Shown here: positions 9,413 to 18,200 of the stretch, piece after piece
Layout: the number at the start of each line of letters is the position of its first letter
Position numbering within the stretch: position 1 is the first letter of the stretch
NCBI GenBank assembly: GCA_040219295.1
Contig: JAVJST010000002.1
Coordinates: 124,001 to 188,000, forward strand
Source: JAVJST01 sp040219295
GTDB taxonomy: Bacteria > Pseudomonadota > Alphaproteobacteria > Rhodospirillales > Casp-alpha2
Direction of reading: 5' to 3'
Length of the DNA: 64,000 nt
The notes under the pieces: model-generated
Database searches by the model: none
Seen by the model: only the letters and a program-made list of their open reading frames with translations
What the model was told of the DNA's origin: nothing
Position numbers and translations under genes: made by a program

Positions 9413-10477
9413 ATGGGGTCGGTCGTGCCGGTCATACTGTCAGGGGGATCGGGCACGCGCCTTTGGCCCTTGTCGACGACGAAACGCCCGAAACAGTTCC
9501 ATGCCCTTAACGGCGACTCGACACTATTCGCCGAAACCCTGAAGCGGCTGTCGGGCGAATTGTACGCACCGCCCGTCATTGTCTGCAACGAAGAACACAT
9601 CGACTGGATCGAGCAGGACACCCGTGCGACAGGGATTAATCCGGCGCGGATCATTCTCGAACCGGTCGGCCGGAACACGGCCCCGGCAATCGCGCTGGCC
9701 GCGGTCCTCGCGGCCGAGGTTTCACCGGACACCTTGATGCTGGTCGCCGCGTCCGACAGCGCGATCAACGACATGCCGTCTTTCGAGCGGGCCGTTCGGG
9801 CGGCGCGCGATGCGGCTGAAACCGGACTCATCGCGACATTCGGCCTGAAGCCAACCCGCCCTGAAACCGGCTACGGTTACATCAGGCGAGGAGAGGCCAT
9901 CGGCGGCGGTGGTTCTGCGACGTACCGTGTCTCTGCATTCGTCGAGAAGCCGGACCAGGAAACTGCACAGCGATACCTCGAAGATAACGACTACACCTGG
10001 AACAGCAGCATGTTCCTGTTCCGCGCCGGCGTGTACCTGAGTGAACTCGAACGGCAACGGCCGGACATCCTGGAAGGCTGCCAAAAATCGTTGGCCGACG
10101 GCGAAAGCGACGGCCGCCTCGTCCGGCCCGGGGCTTCGGCGTTTGCCGCGATCCGGGGTGAATCGATCGACTATGCCGTCATGGAGAACTGCTCGGCGGC
10201 GGCCGTCGTCGAGGCGGATTTTGGATGGAGCGATATCGGGTCCTGGCAAGCCTTATGGGAAATCTCGCCGCACGACGCCCACGGCAATGTCCGAGCCGGC
10301 CGAACCGTGACCGACGATATCCGCGGATGCCTGTTGCGAGCCGACGCAGATCACCGCATCGCGGTCGTCGGTTGCAGCGACCTCGTCATCGTTGTCGAAG
10401 GCAATACGGTGCTGGTCGCGCCGCGCGAACGTAGCCAAGAGGTAAAAAACCTGGCAACGAAAGTCGAGAAAACCTGA
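9413..10477 (+). CDS. manC: Mannose-1-phosphate guanylyltransferase (single-domain)
   Basis: The enzyme makes GDP-mannose from mannose-1-phosphate and GTP. The nucleotidyltransferase signature GGSGTRLWPLST…PKQF is at the N-terminus (about residues 9-26), followed by EPVGRNTAPAIA, FVEKPD and the WNSSMFLFRAG segment. It has 354 residues and stops before a mannose-6-phosphate isomerase cupin domain, unlike the second copy at 12679. An AAAGGGCGG site precedes the ATG. The product feeds Gmd (14141-15211) and any mannosyltransferase of the island. A consensus CtrA box lies just upstream. Confidence 0.92.
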   Translation: MGSVVPVILSGGSGTRLWPLSTTKRPKQFHALNGDSTLFAETLKRLSGELYAPPVIVCNEEHIDWIEQDTRATGINPARIILEPVGRNTAPAIALAAVLAAEVSPDTLMLVAASDSAINDMPSFERAVRAARDAAETGLIATFGLKPTRPETGYGYIRRGEAIGGGGSATYRVSAFVEKPDQETAQRYLEDNDYTWNSSMFLFRAGVYLSELERQRPDILEGCQKSLADGESDGRLVRPGASAFAAIRGESIDYAVMENCSAAAVVEADFGWSDIGSWQALWEISPHDAHGNVRAGRTVTDDIRGCLLRADADHRIAVVGCSDLVIVVEGNTVLVAPRERSQEVKNLATKVEKT

Positions 10478-10631
10478 AGTGTACAAGTTTATCCATTTTT
10501 ATCAGCGATTTACATGTTTTGCGGTGCACAACGATGATTTCTGAGCAAGCCGGCATTTCCAGATTTTCTATGGATTTTCTTGCCCAGTTCTGCTAGTTTC
10601 GGCGCGGGTGTGAGAACTACACCTTTAATTG

Positions 10632-10658
10632 GAAGCGGGTTCAAGCGTCTCCCGCTTC
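10632..10658 (+). promoter_or_regulatory. Perfect 8-bp hairpin in the flagellin 5' leader
   Basis: GAAGCGGG (10632-10639) pairs exactly with CCCGCTTC (10651-10658) over an 11-base loop, ending about 15 bases before the AAGGAG ribosome site of flagellin. In Caulobacter, FlbT acts on the flagellin mRNA leader; an flbT gene is present at 38385-38879. I could not find a convincing sigma54 or sigma28 promoter in 10478-10631, so the promoter itself stays unassigned. Confidence 0.5.
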
Positions 10659-10685
10659 TTTGGTACTCTAGAAAGGAGTCTCAAA

Positions 10686-12446
10686 ATGAGTGACGTAACA
10701 CTCTCAGCAGCAGTGCGCGATTCACTGCTGTCTCTTCAGCGCACATCTGATCTAATTGCACGGACGAATACCCGTCTGTCGACGGGCCTTAAGGTTTCGT
10801 CCGCTATTGACGATCCGGTGGCGTTCTTCCAGGGTCGTTCGCTTAGCGACCGTGCCAATGACTTCACGGAACGCAAAGAAACGATTGATCAGTCCATCAG
10901 CACGCTGACCGCCGCGGCGGATGGCGTGGACGCGATCGATAGTCTGGTTCGGCAGCTGAAAGGTATCCTGAACTCCGCCAAGTCGGCGACCGGTTCGCAG
11001 TTGGGTGCTTTGCTGACCCAGTTCAACGACCTCCGTACCCAGATCGACAACCTCGCGGCCGACGCGTCTTATCAGGGCGTGAATCTGGTCAACGGGACCG
11101 GTCAGACTCTCAGTGTTCAGTTCTCGGAGAAAACGGCGAGCGCGATCTCGATCGCTTCGGTCGACATTCGTTCCGGTACCTCCGGCCTGAACATTGCGCA
11201 GCTGACGTCGATCGCTTCGCAGGCCTCCGTTGCGACGCAAGCAAAGGTCAACTTCCAGAATTCCGTTGCCGGCAACTCGTCGCAGGCTGCGGTTGCCTCT
11301 CGGGCGTCTCGTGGCTCGGTTGCCGCGCGAACCGCGGGTTCTGGTGCCGCGTTGGCTTCGGTTGCTTCGTTCGCCGCGGTGTCTTCGCAGGCATCGGTTG
11401 CAGCGATTTCGAGCTCGCAGGCTTCGGTCGCTTCGCAGGCTTCGGTTGCGTCCCAGGCTTCGGTTGCGTCCCGCGCGGCTGACGGCACGAACGCTTCGGT
11501 CGCCTCGCAGTTATCCGTCGCTTCGCAGGCTTCGGTCGGCTCGCAGGCTTCGGTGGCCACTCGGTCGTCGCAGGCCTCCGTTGCCTCTCGTGCATCGGCT
11601 GCGAGCATTGCTGCGGCTACGTCTGACGCGACTCGTGCGGCTGTTTCGTCGTTTGCTAGCGTGGCGTCCCAGGCTTCCGTTGCGGCCTTCACCGAACAGG
11701 CGGCGGTTACCGCGCAGGCAGCCGTGGGCACTTCGCAGGCGGCGGTTAACTCACAGGCGTCTGTCGCCAGTCTCGGTACGGCGGCCTCGCGTGCTTCGCG
11801 TGGCTCCGTTGCGGCCCGTACGGCCGGCTCCGGTGCGGCTCTGGCTTCGATTGCTTCGCTGGCTTCTGTCGCGTCCCAGGCTGCGGTTGTTTCGCAGGCT
11901 TCGGTCGCTTCGCAGGCAGCTCTCGGCAATCAGGCTTCCGTGGCTTCGCAGATTTCGATCGCTTCCCGCGCGTCTCGTGCGTCGCGGGCTTCGGTCGCAA
12001 GCGTGGCGGCGGCTACTTCCGATGCAACCCGCGCAGCTGTTTCTTCGTTCGCCAGTGTTGCTTCCGGAGCCTCGATCGCTTCCCAGGCTTCCGTGGCAGC
12101 GCAGGCTCAGTTGACGCAGGAATCGGTCGCAGCCGAAGGTACGGTCATTACGGCCGGTGCGACGTCAACCATCGACAGCCTTATCAACGATCTCGATACG
12201 GCACTGACGACTCTACGGTCGAACGCTCAGACGCTGGGTACCAACATTTCGTTGCTGTCCACCCGTCTGGAGTTCACCGAGAACTACGTCAACACGCTTG
12301 AGGAAGGTGCTGGTAAGCTTACCCTTGCCGACCTCAACGAGGAAGGCGCGAACCTCCTCGCTTTGCAGACCCGACAGGCTCTGGGTACGCAGGCGCTGGC
12401 GTTCTCGTCTCAGGCGGAACAGGCCATTCTGCAGCTGTTCGTGTAA
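10686..12446 (+). CDS. Flagellin with a long SQASVA hexapeptide-repeat insert
   Basis: This is the filament subunit, 586 residues. Residues 1-170 are canonical flagellin D0/D1 (SLQRTSDLIARTNTRLSTGL; SAIDDPVAFFQGRSLSDRA). Residues about 495-586 are the matching C-terminal D1/D0 (…LLALQTRQALGTQALAFSSQ … LQLFV). Between them, residues about 174-482, the usual D2/D3 domain is replaced by near-continuous Ser/Ala/Val/Gln sequence built on the hexamer SQASVA. I count eleven exact copies and many variants such as SQAAVA, SRASVA and NQASVA. The start is the ATG at 10686, behind AAGGAG; an earlier in-frame codon at 10629 is unlikely. A hairpin precedes the gene and an intrinsic terminator follows it. 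It sits between two manC genes, inside the glycosylation island, which makes it the likely substrate. Confidence 0.95.
   Translation: MSDVTLSAAVRDSLLSLQRTSDLIARTNTRLSTGLKVSSAIDDPVAFFQGRSLSDRANDFTERKETIDQSISTLTAAADGVDAIDSLVRQLKGILNSAKSATGSQLGALLTQFNDLRTQIDNLAADASYQGVNLVNGTGQTLSVQFSEKTASAISIASVDIRSGTSGLNIAQLTSIASQASVATQAKVNFQNSVAGNSSQAAVASRASRGSVAARTAGSGAALASVASFAAVSSQASVAAISSSQASVASQASVASQASVASRAADGTNASVASQLSVASQASVGSQASVATRSSQASVASRASAASIAAATSDATRAAVSSFASVASQASVAAFTEQAAVTAQAAVGTSQAAVNSQASVASLGTAASRASRGSVAARTAGSGAALASIASLASVASQAAVVSQASVASQAALGNQASVASQISIASRASRASRASVASVAAATSDATRAAVSSFASVASGASIASQASVAAQAQLTQESVAAEGTVITAGATSTIDSLINDLDTALTTLRSNAQTLGTNISLLSTRLEFTENYVNTLEEGAGKLTLADLNEEGANLLALQTRQALGTQALAFSSQAEQAILQLFV
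11205..12130 (+). repeat. 18-bp / 6-residue tandem repeat region in flagellin
   Basis: The region consists of degenerate 18-base units coding for SQASVA. Three adjacent units at 11415-11432, 11433-11450 and 11451-11468 differ only at one or two positions each. A larger block is also duplicated. The segment from 11295 (ASRASRGSVAARTAGSGAAL) recurs at 11784. The segment around 11607 (AAATSDATRAAVSSFASVAS) recurs from about 12006. The two offsets are 489 and 396 bases, so the copies have since gained or lost units. Confidence 0.9.
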
Positions 12447-12476
12447 TAACAGTCACAGAACCTCGCCTAAGGAACT

Positions 12477-12513
12477 GGGCCGGCGCTTCAAGGGTGCCGG
12501 TCCTTTTCTTTTT
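12477..12513 (+). terminator. Intrinsic terminator after flagellin
   Basis: GGGCCGGCGC (12477-12486) pairs with GTGCCGGTCC (12494-12503), ten pairs including two G-U, over a 7-base loop. It is followed by TTTTCTTTTT. It lies 30 bases after the flagellin stop and isolates flagellin from the GDP-mannose genes downstream. Confidence 0.9.
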
Positions 12514-12678
12514 CTGTCTCTTTCCGAGGGTTAATGTCGGCTCAGATCCGCGCTTTCGGGTCATGCCGGACCGTCGGCGTTAATCAATCCGAAACCATGC
12601 CGATCTACGTTGGTATCGGGACCGGAAGCTTCATCGCAGGTCCGTTCCGAGAAGTCTCTCAGCCGAGCCGACGAGTCC

Positions 12679-14112
12679 ATGACCAATAGCGATACCGCCA
12701 ACATCCAGCCCGTGATCGTGTCCGGCGGCGCCGGACGGCGGCTCTGGCCTGTTTCGAGGGCCATGTATCCCAAACAGTTTCAACGCATCCATTCGGATTT
12801 CACGCTTTTGCAGGAAACCGTCAACCGCGTCGCGGGGCCAGGCATCAATAGCCCGCTGATCGTCTGCAACGAGGAACACCGCTTCATCGTCGGCGAGCAA
12901 CTCACCGAAATTGGCATCGTTCCGGCTGATATCATCCTTGAGCCCGAAGGACGCAATACGGCAGCGGCGATCGCCGTCGCCGCGCTGTGGTCGGAGAAAA
13001 ATGCCCCCGAGTGCGTGCTCGCCGTCCTGCCCTCCGACCACCTGGTCGAGGATAAGGGCGGATTTGCGGATAAGCTCCGACTTGCGTCCGAAGCAGCGGC
13101 GAATGGCGCGATCGTTCTTTTCGGAATACCGGCCGAGCGCGGCAATCCGGATTACGGTTACATCTGCCCTGCCGGCCCGAATGCAGCCGACGAGAATGCC
13201 TTGATGGTTGGCGAGTTCAGGGAAAAACCGGATCGGGAAACGGCCGCTTCCTTGGTGTCGGAGGGCTCGTGGTTATGGAACACGGGTATTGTCGTCGCCA
13301 GACCGGACGCGCTGGTCACCGCACTGGAAGAAGCCGCACCTGACGTCATGGAGGCGTGCAGAAAAGCACTATCTGACGCCACGAAGGATCTCGACTATCT
13401 CCGGCTCGAGCGGAAGGCGTTCATCTCGTGCCCGTCGCTGTCCTTCGACCGCGCCGTTTTGGAATCTACCGACGCGGCAGTCGTCCTACCGCTCGAGCTT
13501 CCGTGGTCCGACGCCTCCAGCTGGCAGGCACTGTGGCGGGCCGGAGACCAGGATGCCGACGGCAATGTCATCCGCGGCCAAGCCATCACCCGCAACACGC
13601 GCAACACGATGATCATGACCGACGGCACGCTGGTCGCGGCACTCGGGCTGGAAAACGTGGTGGTTGTGGTGACCGACGATTCAGTTTTGGTCGCCGACCT
13701 CGAAGGCGCCAGCGATGTCGAGAGCGTCCTCGAGGAAGTCGCCGCGCTGGGCGGCGAGCAGCACCTGTTCCACTCGACGATATATCGGCCGTGGGGGAGT
13801 TTCCACACCCTAGCGAACGGTCCGCGTTTCCAGGTCAAGGAAATCGTCGTCAATCCGGGGGCGAGCATCAGCCTGCAAAAGCATTTCCACCGCGCCGAAC
13901 ACTGGGTCGTCGTCGAGGGTACGGCGAAAATCCGCTGCGGTGAGCGGGAGTTCGTGCTTCAGGAGAACGAGTCGACGTATATTCCCTTGGGCGAGATCCA
14001 CCGGCTCTCGAACCCCGGAAAAATACCGGTAAGATTGATCGAAGTGCAGTCGGGCAGTTATTTAGGCGAAGACGACATCGTCCGCATCGAGGATACTTAC
14101 GGGCGAAACTGA
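12679..14112 (+). CDS. manC: Bifunctional mannose-1-phosphate guanylyltransferase / mannose-6-phosphate isomerase
   Basis: This is the second GDP-mannose enzyme, 477 residues, the usual length for the two-domain type. The N-terminal domain has GGAGRRLWPVSR…PKQF and EPEGRNTAAAIA. The C-terminal cupin domain (about residues 360-470) carries SLQKHFHRAEHWVVVEGTA, the metal-binding type II phosphomannose isomerase motif. It can thus supply mannose-1-phosphate precursors as well as GDP-mannose, although no phosphomannomutase is seen in the window. I chose the ATG at 12679; a TTG at 12610 in frame would add 23 unconserved residues. gmd follows after 28 bases. Confidence 0.92.
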   Translation: MTNSDTANIQPVIVSGGAGRRLWPVSRAMYPKQFQRIHSDFTLLQETVNRVAGPGINSPLIVCNEEHRFIVGEQLTEIGIVPADIILEPEGRNTAAAIAVAALWSEKNAPECVLAVLPSDHLVEDKGGFADKLRLASEAAANGAIVLFGIPAERGNPDYGYICPAGPNAADENALMVGEFREKPDRETAASLVSEGSWLWNTGIVVARPDALVTALEEAAPDVMEACRKALSDATKDLDYLRLERKAFISCPSLSFDRAVLESTDAAVVLPLELPWSDASSWQALWRAGDQDADGNVIRGQAITRNTRNTMIMTDGTLVAALGLENVVVVVTDDSVLVADLEGASDVESVLEEVAALGGEQHLFHSTIYRPWGSFHTLANGPRFQVKEIVVNPGASISLQKHFHRAEHWVVVEGTAKIRCGEREFVLQENESTYIPLGEIHRLSNPGKIPVRLIEVQSGSYLGEDDIVRIEDTYGRN

Positions 14113-14140
14113 GCAGACCGGGAAACCGGCAGAAGGACAC

Positions 14141-15211
14141 ATGGCAGACAAAGTAGCACTCATCACCGGGGTCACCGGGCAAGACGGCGCCTATCTCGCC
14201 GAGCTTCTCCTCGATAAGGGATACGAGGTCCACGGCGTCAAGCGCCGCTCTTCTTCGTTCAATTCCGAACGCATCGACCACCTGTATCAGGACCCGCATA
14301 AGGCCGGTACACGATTCTTCCTGCACTACGGGGATCTGACGGATGCTACCAACCTGCTGAGAATCATCCAGGAAACGAAGCCGCACGAAATATACAACCT
14401 GGCGGCGCAAAGCCACGTCAAGGTGAGCTTCGAGACGCCCGAATATACCGCCAACTCGGATGCGCTGGGGACATTGAGAATCCTGGAGGCCATCCGAATT
14501 CTCGGACTGGTCGATCACACCCGCTTCTATCAGGCCTCAACTTCGGAACTCTACGGCAAGGTCCAGGAAACGCCGCAACGCGAGACGACACCGTTCTACC
14601 CGCGCAGCCCGTACGCCGCTGCTAAGCTCTATGCCTACTGGATTACCGTGAACTACCGGGAAGCGTACGGCATGTTCGCGTCGAACGGTATTCTGTTCAA
14701 TCACGAGAGTCCGATCCGTGGCGAAACGTTCGTGACCCGCAAGATCACCCGCGCAATCGCAGCAATCACGCTGGGACTGCAGGATAAGGTTTACCTGGGC
14801 AACCTGGACTCGAAGCGCGATTGGGGACATGCCCGCGACTACGTTGAGGGCATGCACCGTATCCTCCAGCACAGTGAAGCCGATGATTTCGTTCTCGCGA
14901 CAGGTGAGACTCACTCGGTCCGTGAGTTCCTCGAACTCGGTTTCGGCGAAGTCGGCAGGACTATCGAATGGAAGGGCGAAGGCGTCGACGAGGTCGGTAT
15001 CTGCAAGGATACCGGAGATGTCCTAATCGAGATCGACACGCGCTATTTCCGGCCAACCGAGGTTGATTTGCTGCTCGGCGATCCGACCAAGGCGCGCGAA
15101 ACACTGGGGTGGCGACACAAGATCGAGTTCCGCGATCTTGTTAAGGACATGATCGACCACGACCTGCGCAAACTGGTACTCGAAAAGAACTTCCGCGCCA
15201 ACAATGATTGA
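14141..15211 (+). CDS. gmd: GDP-mannose 4,6-dehydratase
   Basis: The enzyme converts GDP-mannose to GDP-4-keto-6-deoxymannose, precursor of GDP-fucose, GDP-rhamnose, perosamine and others. This is a short-chain dehydrogenase with GVTGQDGAYLAE at residues 10-21, the family-specific VHGVKRRSSSFNSERIDHLY, the catalytic YxxxK in SPYAAAKLYAYW, and NHESPIRGETFVTRKITRA. Its length (356) is typical. No dedicated GDP-fucose synthase is obvious next to it. The reductase or epimerase step may be done by one of the two epimerase-family proteins at 25377 and 29311, or encoded elsewhere. It is co-directional with the upstream manC. Confidence 0.95.
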   Translation: MADKVALITGVTGQDGAYLAELLLDKGYEVHGVKRRSSSFNSERIDHLYQDPHKAGTRFFLHYGDLTDATNLLRIIQETKPHEIYNLAAQSHVKVSFETPEYTANSDALGTLRILEAIRILGLVDHTRFYQASTSELYGKVQETPQRETTPFYPRSPYAAAKLYAYWITVNYREAYGMFASNGILFNHESPIRGETFVTRKITRAIAAITLGLQDKVYLGNLDSKRDWGHARDYVEGMHRILQHSEADDFVLATGETHSVREFLELGFGEVGRTIEWKGEGVDEVGICKDTGDVLIEIDTRYFRPTEVDLLLGDPTKARETLGWRHKIEFRDLVKDMIDHDLRKLVLEKNFRANND

Positions 15212-15285
15212 CGGTTTCACATTGCCCCGCTTCTTGGCAGTCCCTCTCATCCGTCCAAACACTATCCCACAGGCGAGCTGACGAC

Positions 15286-18200
15286 GTGGCGAACGACGAG
15301 GCAAAAAGAAAAGCCATACGGCTGTATAAGGCCGGCTCGCTGAAGGAAGCCTTGGCGGCTGCCCGCCAGGCCGCCGAAGCCGATGCCCGGGACGCGGCCA
15401 TCCGCAACTTCGCTGGCGCCATCGCGCTTGAGATCGGCGACGCTGCGACCGCGGTAAGCTTGCTGTCCGAATCGCTCCACCTGAACCGCGGCCAAGCACC
15501 AACCCATTATCTGATCGGCAACGCATTCAGTCGCCTGGCTCTCTACGAGCAGGCCGTCGATTCATACAAGGAAGCCCTTGTGCTCAATCCGCGGCAGCCG
15601 GACGCCCTGGTCAACCTGGGCATCGCGTACCGTTCGCTGCGCAAGCATTCCGAGGCCGAGCGCAACTTGCGACAAGCGCTGGACATTGACCCGGATCACC
15701 CGGAAGCCAATCACGGGCTCGCACTGGTCCTTGATACCAAGTCGCAATCGGATCGCGCCGAGCCTTTCGCGCGACGGGCCGTCGAGCTGGATCATTCGAA
15801 GATCGAGTTCGTCATTACTTACGGGAACATTCTGCGGAATCTGCGCAAGTACGCGGACGCGGAAAGGGTATTCAAGGCGGCGCTCGAGTACAAACCGAAT
15901 GACCCAAGCCTCTTATGCTCTGTTGGCACCGTGCTACGCGAGCAGAACTTGTTCGACGCTGCGACCGAGCACTATGAACGCGCCCTTGAGCTCGCACCGA
16001 AATCGGCCTCCGTGCTACGCAATGCAGCAGACTATTTCCGCTCCAAACGAGAGCACGAGCGCGCACGCGACGCCTACGAGCGACTGATCGAGGTCGTCGG
16101 CGATTCCGACATCGGCGCCTTCAACAACTTGGCGATCACTTTACGCGACCTCGATCGCTTCGACGACGCCGAGGCAATGTACAAGAAATGCATCGAGCTA
16201 GACGACGACAATGCCTACGGCTTCAACAATCTTGCGATTCTCCTCATGGAGATGGGCAAGGGCAAGGAGAGCATCGAGTACTACCAGAAAGCGCTGGATC
16301 ACAAACCAGACTACAAGGGCGCGCGCTCGAACATGATGTTCTACATGAACTATCTGTCGGAGTATTCGCCGCAGGAACTGTACGAAGCGCATCGCGAGTT
16401 TCAGCGTTTCCATGTCGCGCCCGAGATTCCGGGAAGCGTTTACCACCCGAATCAGCCGGACCCCGAACGCAAGCTAAAGATCGGCTACCTGTCCGCCGAC
16501 TTCTACGGTCATGCCGTCAGCTACTTCATCGACGCCGCGCTGAAGTATCACGACAAGGAGAACTTCGAGGTAACCTGCTACGCCCACGTTCCGACGCCAG
16601 ATGCAATTACCGAACGACTGAAGAACTATGTCGAAAACTTCCGCTTTATCCATCAGGTCAAGGATGACGAACTGGCGCAAATTATTCGCGACGACGGAAT
16701 CGATATTCTTGTGGATCTCGCGGGTCATACCGCCGGCAACAGGATCGACGTCCTGGCTCTGCGGCCGGCGCCGATACAGGTCACGTGGATCGGATACCCT
16801 AATACGACCGGCCTAGACGCGGTCGACTATCGTTTCGTCGACAGTATCACCGATCCGCCGGGCCTCGCGGACGAGGTTCATTCGGAAACCTTGTGGCGCC
16901 TACCCAAGGTCTTCACGTGCTACACACCGAGTGCTACCGAGGAGGTCAACACGACACCGCCGGTCGTCAAGAACGGCTACATCACTTTCGGATCGTTCAA
17001 CAACGCTTCCAAGATTTCCAAGCTGACGGTCGAGTCATGGGCGAAGCTGCTGCACGCGGTCCCGGGCTCGAGACTGCTCCTGAAATCGGCATCACTGGCC
17101 GATAACGACACCTGCGAGCGTTTCAAGCAGCGGTTTGCCAAACAGGGAATCGACGAGGACCGGATCGAACTCCATGGCCGCATGTCGTCCAGCGAGCACA
17201 TGCGGTTCTATGACCGTGTCGACATCGGCGTCGACCCGATACCGTACAACGGCACGACGACGAGCTGCGAAGCTCTGTGGATGGGCGTTCCGATCGTAAC
17301 ATTCGCCGGTGATCGTCACGCCGCCCGGGTGACGGCGAGCCTTCTCCACCAGGTCGGTCTCGGCGATCTCGTCGGCGAGACCCTGGACGAGTACGTCGAT
17401 AAGGCCACCGCCCTGGCCGCCGATGTGCCGCGCCTGACCAAGATCAGGGAAGAGCTTCGCGAGCGCATGCGGCAATCTCCGTTGTGCGACGGACCGGGCC
17501 ACACCCGCGACGTCGAACAGGCGTATCGTGAGATGTGGCGGATATGGTGCGACGAAGCCGACGCGCGAAAAGCGGAACGGGCAAAACGCGGGTGGCCGGC
17601 GGAGGGCCCCTACTACCCTCCGATGCGACTGCTGAATGGACTAGGGAACGGCCATGTGGTTCAGATTAAGAAGGCGCTAGGTTGCATGGAAGGCACCTAT
17701 CTGCTGTCGGACGCGCACCCACTCGGAATCCGCGTATTTCCGCCTATTCACCAAGCAAAGGCTTGGCATAATCTGTTCGACGAACTGGAATCGGAGGTCG
17801 TCTCCAAGCGGGATATCGGATTCAAGGAAGCCATCTTTAGAATCTACAAGAATGTTGCGGATCGCGATGGCATTATTCTGATACATCCCTGGAACCATCT
17901 GGACTTCGTCGCGGTACCATTCCTTCCGACACCGACGTATTTGCTCGACACCAACACCGCACTCGAGAAGTACTTCGAAATCAATCAGGTCTTTCTCGCG
18001 CGCCATCCTATCGGACAGTGGTCCGATTACCTAAATGACACGATCGTCGGTCAGCACATCGGGCCGGAGGAGTTTCTGCGCGGCTACCGTAAGTACGCCG
18101 AGTTCGCCGCAGAGGGCCGGGTTTTCAAAGTCGAGGAGTTTGCCGACGATCCGGACCGGATGCTTCGAGATCTGTGCGACGCGCTCGACCTCAAGTTCGA

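Noticed and set aside
10560..10630. Possible sigma54 promoter before flagellin (TGGATTTTCTTGC)
   Set aside because: Only 8 bases lie between GG and GC; sigma54 needs 10.
11117..12114. Long open frames on both strands overlapping the flagellin repeat (270 residues minus, 294 residues plus)
   Set aside because: They are Thr/Ala/Glu- or Arg/Leu-monotonous translations of the same 18-base repeat, have no ribosome site or homology, and arise because repeats without stops in one frame lack them in others.
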